Assembly (NCBI GenBank): GCA_954871525.1
Contig: OX940860.1
Location: forward strand, 53,618,724-53,682,723
Direction: 5' to 3'
From: Parietaria judaica
Lineage: Eukaryota > Streptophyta > Magnoliopsida > Rosales > Urticaceae
DNA: 64,000 bases
Part shown: in pieces, positions 56,765-64,000 of the stretch
Layout of the letters: each line of letters starts with the position of its first letter
How positions within the stretch are numbered: position 1 is the first letter of the stretch
The notes under the pieces: generated by a model
Told to the model about the DNA's origin: nothing
What the model saw: the letters and a program-made list of their open reading frames with translations, nothing else
The model's database searches: none
Made by a program: the position numbers and the translations under genes

Positions 56765-57376
56765 ATAATTGTGATTCTTGTGTCTTGAGTCTTCTTTTGC
56801 TTGAGGACAATCAAAATCTTAAGTTTGGGGTGTGATAACTCTATGAAAGTAGAGTTATCATACGATTTTTATAGATATATTAATAAACTCTGAATGAAAG
56901 ATCGATGTGAAATTGAGATTTATTGTCCAATATTATGAAAATCCATGGTTGATTGAACAATATAGAGTAACATTTAATACAAGCACATTGATTGATAAAC
57001 ATTCATGAAAAACCAAGTTTATGTGTGATTTTTGTATTGTACTATCACAGTGACGAATGAAAGAATGCTACGGAAATGCTGCAGCATTCCTGCGGTATTC
57101 CTGGGCTGACTAAAATGGAGCTTTATACAAGAGCAAACGTTAAAAGTGCATTAAGTGACGCATGTGGAGACCACGTGAGCAACATTGAAGGCTTGATTTG
57201 GTGTGTTATCATTGGGCTTAATAGGCCCAATTACCAAGAGAGCCTAATTGCACCAAAAAAAAAGAAGGAAACATTACCCTAATTAGGGCAAGACTCATCA
57301 CTGGGAAAAGGACAGCAGCCACCAAGATTTGGAATCAAGAGGAGAAGCAAGAGAAGACTATTTTCAAGAGGAATTC
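56765..57376 (+). mobile_element. Probable Athila/Tat-type gypsy 3' end and LTR start
   Basis: TTGCTTGAGGACAATCAAAA followed by TTAAGTTTGGGGTGTGATAA resembles the conserved junction before the 3' LTR of Athila/Tat elements. The LTR would start at the TGATAACTCTATG near 56834. It is cut at 57377 by element B. The family assignment rests on this junction only. Confidence 0.5.
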
Positions 57377-60115
57377 TGTTGGACATATGTGTCCTTAAAC
57401 AAGATATTTTTTATCCATTTGTAAAAGATTATGACAAGTCGTTGAATAAAGATGATGCTTATTATGATAATCTTATTATAGTTTCTGGTAGAGTAAAATA
57501 GAATGTTTGATCCTTAGTTCATAAAGGATGCAATTATGAATTATTATAACAACAGAATCAATGTGAAGAAGAATTAATAATCATAATAAATGAACTTAAA
57601 ATGTCCGTGACATGATTAACTGGGTGGGAGCCCATTAATCGTACAAGGTCATTAATGTGACTAAGTGACAATCCTGTTATGGATTTTGTGTGTGTCACAC
57701 TCACTAGAAGTGCATTAAGTATGAAGTGTCTTCATACTGGATTGGACCTGACTTAAGATCCGGAAGTTATCATATAAGACCGTCACTGATAACTTGGAGT
57801 TGAGTCACTAGTAGATGATCAAATGGATATTCGATCTAAGTCCTGAGTGATCTTGAGTCCGAGCTGCTGGCTTGATTGTTCTTTGATTTAGCCGTTGAAG
57901 AACACAATAAATTACCGTTGTTCCCAACACTATTATTTTGGGAGCATGATAGTCAGCAGTAAGGGTAGCTTGGTCATAGACATGGGCATCACACAGCTCT
58001 CTTCAGAGTCATGATGATTCCCTTGATTGTCGGTGGTGAGAAGTGAGAGGTACCCGTGCGCAACTTATGAATCAAAACCATAAGTGGGTCACTCATAATA
58101 TTACTGACTGAGTCAAGGATGAAAATGCAATGAGGGGCATAACGGAAGAAACTGCCTGCTCGTGTGTGGATCATCAAGTGAAAGATCAATAACCCGAATT
58201 TGATTGTATCAATGGACACCCTGCTGTTATAAAGGGAATTATATATACCGTATCACTAAAGATTGCAGCCTCGGGTCTATAGTGGAATCACTTCGAGGTT
58301 TGACGAACAACTAGCAGTTCGTTGGAGCTTAAGTGATACGGGTCCATGGTCCCCAGGATAGCTCCGTAACGGATGATACGTACGTGATAAGACATTGAAA
58401 TGTTTTTAAGATCATTTGGCAGGACTCATAAAACTGAAGTCTGTGACAGACATCAGATAGTTTTATCAGTAGCGTGGCAAAAGTACCATATCTTGGTAAC
58501 CGAAATTAACTGAAAAAATATAGTAGAATTTGGATTTTCTGTAAACATGAAAGTTGTTGGAAATTAAATTCTAAGAAACTTTTCTTTTGGAACCGAGTCG
58601 TTTTGAAGTACGGTTTGTGATTTAGAGAATTTCTAAGTTTGTGATCGTTTCGGTAAACTATGAAATTAAATCACATGTCACGAATTTAAATGATTGTGTG
58701 TCACCATGACATTTAAATGTGTGATATTGAGATCAGAGAATATTAATATAATTTAATTATTCGAATTTTATTATTAATGTATTATTAATAATTATTCAAT
58801 AATTAATAGATTTATATTAATATGAAAATAATATATTTTAAATATATTATAGTGTAGAAATCGAATTGGGCTTTTGGAATGTGGATCCATTCACAATCGT
58901 ATGGATAGACTTTGGTCTTTCCATAATTGCGGCAAAAGTACCAAAATTTTGGTATTTGAGAAAAACCCTAAAATCAATTTAATCCATTGGATCGGTTATG
59001 ATTTAATATCAACCGTTGGATTAGGATATTGATGAATTCTAAATTAATGACTAGGTGATCAAGTTTCATTTTTCGAATTTGATTAATTAATTATATCCGT
59101 TAGATCGGTCTAAGATTTAATCTTTACCGTTGGATTGGAAATTAATTAATTATATATAATTATATTATTTTTCGAATTATAGTTTAAGGATAAATTCAAA
59201 ATTGTTTTTATTAAATATTTTTATATTTGATTTTATCCTAAACTAATTTGATCCATTAGATCGGTTTAAAGATTTATCTCAACCGTTGGATCTAGATAAT
59301 GATAATTCGAATTTTAATATATATATATATATATATATAATTCAAATTTATAAAGATAAGAAGATAAGATTGGATTTTTGATTTTATCCTAATCTTTCTT
59401 ATTTAATTAAATCCCTAATTAATTATATCCATTGGATTTAGATGAGATTATATTTGGACCATTGGATTTAGATAATTAATTATATTTAATATATGAAATT
59501 CGAAAATGAGAGAGGGAATTTTTCCAATTCGCTTACGGTTTGAGCCTATTAATAGGAGGCTCATTCTACACATTTTTTCACACCTTTCGCCAGAGAAAAA
59601 TTCGAACTCTCCCTCTCCTTTAGGGTCTGCGAATTTTCTCTCTGATCTCTCTTTCTGGTTCGGCTTAAGAGACTTAGTTCTCCGGAAGCTTAAAAAGAAC
59701 CACCAGTTTAAATTTTGCGACGGAGTCCTGCCGGCGAAGCCCACGCTTCGATACGAGGATTCCAGGAGAATATCCCGGAAGATCACGGGAGTTTCCCTCA
59801 GCACCGGCGGAGCTCTGCCCGATTCAGAACGCGCAGCCGGAATTCGTCAATAGAGGTACGGCCTTATGCATTGGGTTAATAAATGCAACCATTTACTGCT
59901 TTCTATTTATTTCCTATTATGACTAGATTATTATTATGAATATTAAATTACATAATATTTATCAGATCTTGTTAAATGGTTATTATCCGATATCCGGACT
60001 GTTACACGGATAACAAGTTATTCTGCTTTAAATTATTTTTTTTAAATGTTACTCGGACGGTTCGGAGGTATAATTCGTGATAATTTTCATGGAATCCGAG
60101 ATGTGATTTCCAACA
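57377..60115 (+). mobile_element. 5' LTR of element B
   Basis: 2739 bp, TGTTGGACAT to GATTTCCAACA. Many differences from 17451-20200, so A and B are separate insertions of one family. Confidence 0.92.
59547..59554 (+). promoter_or_regulatory. LTR TATA-box position, altered
   Basis: Reads TATTAATA where element A has TATAAATA; the flanking GAGCCTA and AGGAGGCTC are kept. Confidence 0.6.
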
Positions 60116-60117
60116 AT

Positions 60118-60130
60118 TGGTATCAGAGCC
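60118..60130 (+). other. Primer-binding site, element B
   Basis: TGGTATCAGAGCC two bases after the LTR, complementary to initiator tRNA-Met. Confidence 0.92.
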
Positions 60131-61992
60131 ATGGTTCAAGGATAAATAATTACGTAATTTAATTAATGGGTTTTAAGAACGAATTATTTGATGAATAAAA
60201 TTAATTATTTAAAATTGAAATTTTGATTTTCTAGATATTTTAAATATTAATTTAAAATAAGAATATTACCCGACCCGAAAAATCGGACCGGGTAATTGGA
60301 CCGGGCTGCCCTTGGCAGCCCAACCCGTGGGAAGGAACGAACAGGGGCTGCCGCTGCAGTCCCAGGGTGTTCGCCCAGCAAGCCCACGGACAAGGCCCAC
60401 GAGCAAGGCCCACGCCAGGGCCACTCGGCAAGGGCAAGGGCACCATTGTGGGCCTGGCACTCGGGCCGCAGGCCACGCTGCCTGGCAGCGGAATAGGCCT
60501 GCAGGCCTAGCCCGAAGGGCCCGCGTGTGCCCTGGCTCACCCGTGGGCTGTCCCTGCCCATTCCACGGGCACGTGGGCCCGGGCTTAAGCCCGGAGGACC
60601 CAAGTGCAATTTTTATAATGGGTCGGATTTTTATTCAGACCCGGATACCGTGGATTAATTATTAATTATTATTAATGAAATTAATATTTATGAATTAAAA
60701 TTAATTATGATTATTTAATATAAATTAAAATATGAATGTTATTTTCGGATAAATAACATTGTCTTATTTTAATAAATTCATAAAATTAAATATGGATGTT
60801 ATTTAATGATTAAATAACATTGTCTTTTTAATGAGTTAAAATATGAATGATAATATTCGAAGAATAATATCATTGTCTTATTTTAATATTTCATAAATAA
60901 TTATTAAAGGGCATTAAAATGTTTAATGATAATTCTTAGAGAATAAGTATCATTAACATAAAATTATAAATATTCATCATAGATATAATTTGTTATAACC
61001 TATTTTCATAACCCTCAAACATAGTGTCTATGTTTAGATCATTATTAATATGTTTATATAGGATAGATATAAATAATAAAGAGTAAATGAAAAAGTGTTA
61101 ATTATTAGTCGGAAAAATTTCAAACGTACAATCTTGCCTAAGGAAGAGGGAATCAAAAGTGGGGCCGGTTCACCATCCACTTCTGGGTGACCGGTTAGGA
61201 CCCCTCCCATCGACCTAGAGAGCGTATGGTTTTATATATCACTACCGACGAAATAATAAACACATTTCTAGGGCTTATTTAAAATTACGCGTCGTAATAA
61301 ATAAAGCCAAAATATAAACTTTTAATGTGTCATTAATAGACAGTTTATATAATAAGTTTTTATAACTTAGAAATTAAAAACGTTATTTCCTAAAACAATG
61401 GCAAGTATAGAATAAAACAAAGGTCTCCATTATTACTGTCACAACGTCTGCTAACCACACTGCCTCGAGTCACCCTAGTGTGTCCATTCCCTAAGGAAGA
61501 TGTGCTTGTGGAAGGTTTGACATCGTGATAGTTCCAAAAGAATATGGGGACGGAGGAATCTTGGAAATGGACCGCGAGTCACCCTAGAGTGACCATTCCG
61601 TAAGGACGACGTTTCCAAGAGGATCCCGAGAACCGAAAATAATGGGTTAAGCTTGCACAGAAGTTGGTGCTTCCCGACCGTCTATGGTGATAGTTAATAA
61701 TCATAGAGAGCTTTGGTAGTTATTGTTATGAATATTAATTAAGTTTATGACTAAAACTTAGTTTAACCAAACTACACGGTTGATACCGCGAGTCACCCTA
61801 GAGTGACCATGCCACTAAGGACGGCAACGACGTGTACAGTCGGTTAAATTATCACGAAATAGTTAAAAGGGTTTATTTAACGTTTTCCCGGAACATGTTT
61901 GCATCATGTAACTATTTCAAATAAAATATTTTTTCAAAAACATTCTACCTATAATAAAGTTTAATAAGTTTCTTTTTCAATGCCAGTCTAAA
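60131..61992 (+). other. Leader of element B with GC-rich island and hairpins
   Basis: The island at about 60265-60615 is very GC-rich (GGCCCACG and CGGGCC words recur) between AT-rich flanks, with no recognisable reading frame. At about 60690-60900 a TGTTATT..AATAACATTGTCTT motif recurs three times. The hairpin motifs shared with element A follow from 61165 to 61824. Confidence 0.65.
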
Positions 61993-62927
61993 ATGTCGAA
62001 TCCCATCATATCACTGCTTTCGAACAACACTCTCGCCGGAAGTAACCTTCCAAAATAGAAGAGCAATATAAACATTGTCTTGATCAGTGAAAATATACGC
62101 TTTGTTCTCACTGATGAATGTCCCCCTGCACCGGCTGCTAATAGCGCCAGAGGTGTGAAGGAACTCTATGACTCTTGGATTCATGCAAATAATCGTGCTA
62201 AGGCATATATGCTTGCTAGCATGTCAGATTCACTGAGAGTCAAGTTAGAGGAAAAGGACGCTGCTTATGAGATCATGGAATCTCTCTAAGGAATGTATGG
62301 AAAGCAGTCTGAGCAAGCTCAACATGAAGCGACTCGTCGATACATGAATGCCAAAATGAAATCAGGGACATATGTTCGTGACCACGTTATGAGCATGACC
62401 AATTGGTTTAATGAGGCTGAGCTGCATGGGGCCGTGGTGGATGAGAAATCCCAGACAGCATTATTCTTAATTCGCTGTCACCTGAGTTTGTTCCATTCGC
62501 CAGCAACTACATTATGAACAAACTGAAATATGGTTTGACACAGCTGATTAATGAGTTGCAAACCTTTGAGGACATCTCGGGTTTGGTGAAGAAAAAGTCT
62601 AAATTGAATATAGCATTCAAGAAAGGATCTTCATCTAAGAACCCGAGAATGAAGAAAAGGCCCGGTCCTAAGAAAAAGTGGGGGAGGAATTTCCAGCCGA
62701 AGATTGTAGACAAGAAAGCCGCTGAGAAAGGAAGATGCTTCCTTTGCAAGGAAAAGGGACATTGGAAAAGAGATTGTCCCAAATTCCAAAATGAAAAGAA
62801 GAACGAAACTGGTGAGTGTCTCACCCGATAAGTTTCCAACACACATTTGTTTTACAAAGTCTTTATCTCCAAAGATCTAAAACTGAAATATGTGATATTC
62901 TTGTTTTCAGCAGCAGCTAAGGAGTGA
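61993..62927 (+). pseudogene. Element B gag, intron-containing, broken
   Basis: The ATG at 61993 opens the usual copia gag start. A TAG at 62056-62058, a TAA at 62287-62289 and a frameshift near 62465 break it. The capsid region (YDSWIHANNRAKAYMLASM, TRRYMNAKMKSGTYVRDHV) is clear, as is the zinc knuckle CFLCKEKGHWKRDC. After it a GTGAGT donor at 62812 and a TTTTCAG acceptor ending at 62910 define a phase-1 intron. The second exon gives only a few residues before TGA at 62925-62927. Plant copia elements are known to make a short spliced GAG transcript, and this layout resembles it, but here protease and integrase are missing downstream. Confidence 0.82.
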
Positions 62928-63254
62928 TTGTCTGCAGTCATCCGAGAGTCTTGATGATTCTTTTTGACAGCAGAGGAAGAGACTCATTTTTTATTTTACT
63001 CAATTCTTGTATGGATCTAAGTTGAAGACCTTTTTTTAACAATATTAAGTTTTATTTAATGAAGTTTTTTTATTTATTTCGATCCTATGAATTCTTGAGT
63101 AAATTTATGAGCTCTTCATCAATAGATAAACCTTTACATGCCATTAGCATTAATTTGTTTAAAATGATAAAGGTTGATATCTAACCATAGTAATAAGTTT
63201 ACTATGATGGAAATCTCAAGACAATTGGTAAGTAAATTACCATGTTGCTCTTAT
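62928..63254 (+). other. AT-rich spacer after gag in element B
   Basis: Reads like a 3' untranslated region and spacer, with no protease or integrase motif. Homology with element A resumes at about 63254. Confidence 0.55.
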
Positions 63255-64000
63255 GACAAAGTCACAACGCCGACAACAGTGCCTGTTGTCGAAGAGAGTG
63301 CAGAAACCACGGTCTCAAATCAGAACCAAGGGGTACTCAGACGTAGTGGGAGGTTCAAAAGACCTGTTGAACGCTACGAACATACCCAATTGGAATTTCA
63401 CCTAGTTGTTACAAACACTAGTGTTGAAGATCCCATAGGCTATGAGCAAGCTATGATGGATCCTGAGAAGGGAGAATGGCAGGAAGCCATGAACCAAGAA
63501 ATAGAATCAATGGATTCTAATGAAGTCTGGGAACTTGTAGACTTACCGGATGGGTTCAAAACCATTGGCTGTAAGTGGGTATACAAGCAAAAGAGAGGAG
63601 TGGACGGGAAGGTTGAAACCTTCAAGGCTAGACTAGTGGCTAAGGGTTTTACCCAGAGGGAAGGTATTGATTTCGATGAGACCTTCGCTCCAGTCGCTAA
63701 GTATAAGTCCATCCGGATTCTCATGGCCATAGCCTGTAGTCTCAATTACGAGATTTGGCAGATGGACGTCAAAACCGCATTCCTGAACGGGTACATTGAC
63801 GAAAACATCTATATGGACCAACCAGAAGGGTTCGTGCAGAAGGGTCAAGAAGGGAAAGTTTGCAGACTTCTCAAATCCATTTATGGATTGAAGCAAGCTA
63901 CCAGATCCTGGAATCTAAGGTTTGATGAAACCATCAACTCCTATGGATTCATACAGAACATCACTGAGGCCTGCATATACAAACTCAATGATGAAACCGT
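63255..64000 (+). CDS. Copia reverse transcriptase, element B (partial, open at window end)
   Basis: The frame through GACAAAGTC at 63255 is open to the window end. It encodes [59 protein letters not shown] and [18 protein letters not shown], then [16 protein letters not shown]. It stops before the YVDD box, which would lie beyond the window. It reads almost the same as element A. No obvious start codon: upstream is spacer rather than integrase. Confidence 0.88.

Larger units (their letters stand above)
57377..64000 (+). mobile_element. Ty1/copia element B (continues past window)
   Basis: 5' LTR 57377-60115, primer-binding site, long leader, a broken gag with an intron, then RT directly, without protease or integrase. 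Same family as element A: the LTR, leader and RT align along their lengths. The 5' flank AATTC would be the left target duplication; the right end is outside the window. Confidence 0.9.

Noticed and set aside
60247..60665. Frames of 64-120 codons over the GC island in element B
   Set aside because: Open in several overlapping frames on both strands, as expected of stop-poor GC-rich sequence; no motif.

Overview
This window is a stretch of plant nuclear DNA, most likely from a eudicot. It has two well-preserved host genes with plant intron-exon structure and a plastid-type leader. It is otherwise packed with plant-type LTR retrotransposons primed by initiator tRNA-Met, hAT DNA transposons and MITEs. 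Base composition is AT-rich, with GC-rich islands inside transposons. The UNE12-like protein looks compatible with an asterid such as Lamiales, but that is a weak guess. All gene models below were read by eye from the sequence, with splice junctions checked for GT-AG and for frame.

Layout. 1-7159: a divergent Ty3/gypsy-type LTR, cut by the window start, into which a complete 5.2-kb hAT transposon (1522-6765) has inserted. 7160-10240: mostly unannotated AT-rich DNA with a duplicated segment, a long-TIR MITE and a small fold-back element. 10247-12750 (minus): a six-exon bHLH gene of the UNE12/bHLH59 type. 13112-13720 (minus): a decayed LINE RNase H-like fragment. 13722-20200: a 5'-truncated Ty1/copia element (element A), followed by a gypsy gag relic (20203-21195) and a second MITE. 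24278-39171: a copia element with very short LTRs (element C), split by a 9.8-kb minus-strand copia element (D, 26256-36035). D has 2166-bp LTRs that differ at only a couple of sites and an open 1324-codon polyprotein. 39272-40315: two more MITE copies. 41322-43647: two hAT-type non-autonomous elements almost back to back. 43795-46609: a nine-exon tryptophan synthase alpha-chain gene. 47555-48135: a hAT MITE. 48290-56292 (minus): a gypsy element (E) with near-identical 2.1-kb LTRs but wrecked coding sequence, of the same LTR family as 1-7159. 56765-57376: probable 3' end of an Athila/Tat-like element. 57377-64000: a second member of the element A family (element B), running off the window.

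The two host genes are unrelated. One is a nuclear transcription factor. The other is a plastid enzyme that makes indole from indole-3-glycerol phosphate. Their flanks are crowded by transposons: a fold-back element lies about 80 bp past the UNE12 stop codon, and a GC-rich hAT MITE ends 147 bp before the TSA start codon.

The most unusual signal is the A/B copia family. Both copies have LTR, structured leader, reverse transcriptase and RNase H, but no protease or integrase. Between a shared left boundary (about 14585 / 61986) and a shared right boundary (about 15684 / 63254) each carries a different intron-containing cargo. B carries a gag gene with an intron and its own stop. A carries an unrecognised three-exon gene, with consistent phase-1 introns, that encodes two CX2CX11CX2H cysteine-histidine modules on tandemly duplicated exons.
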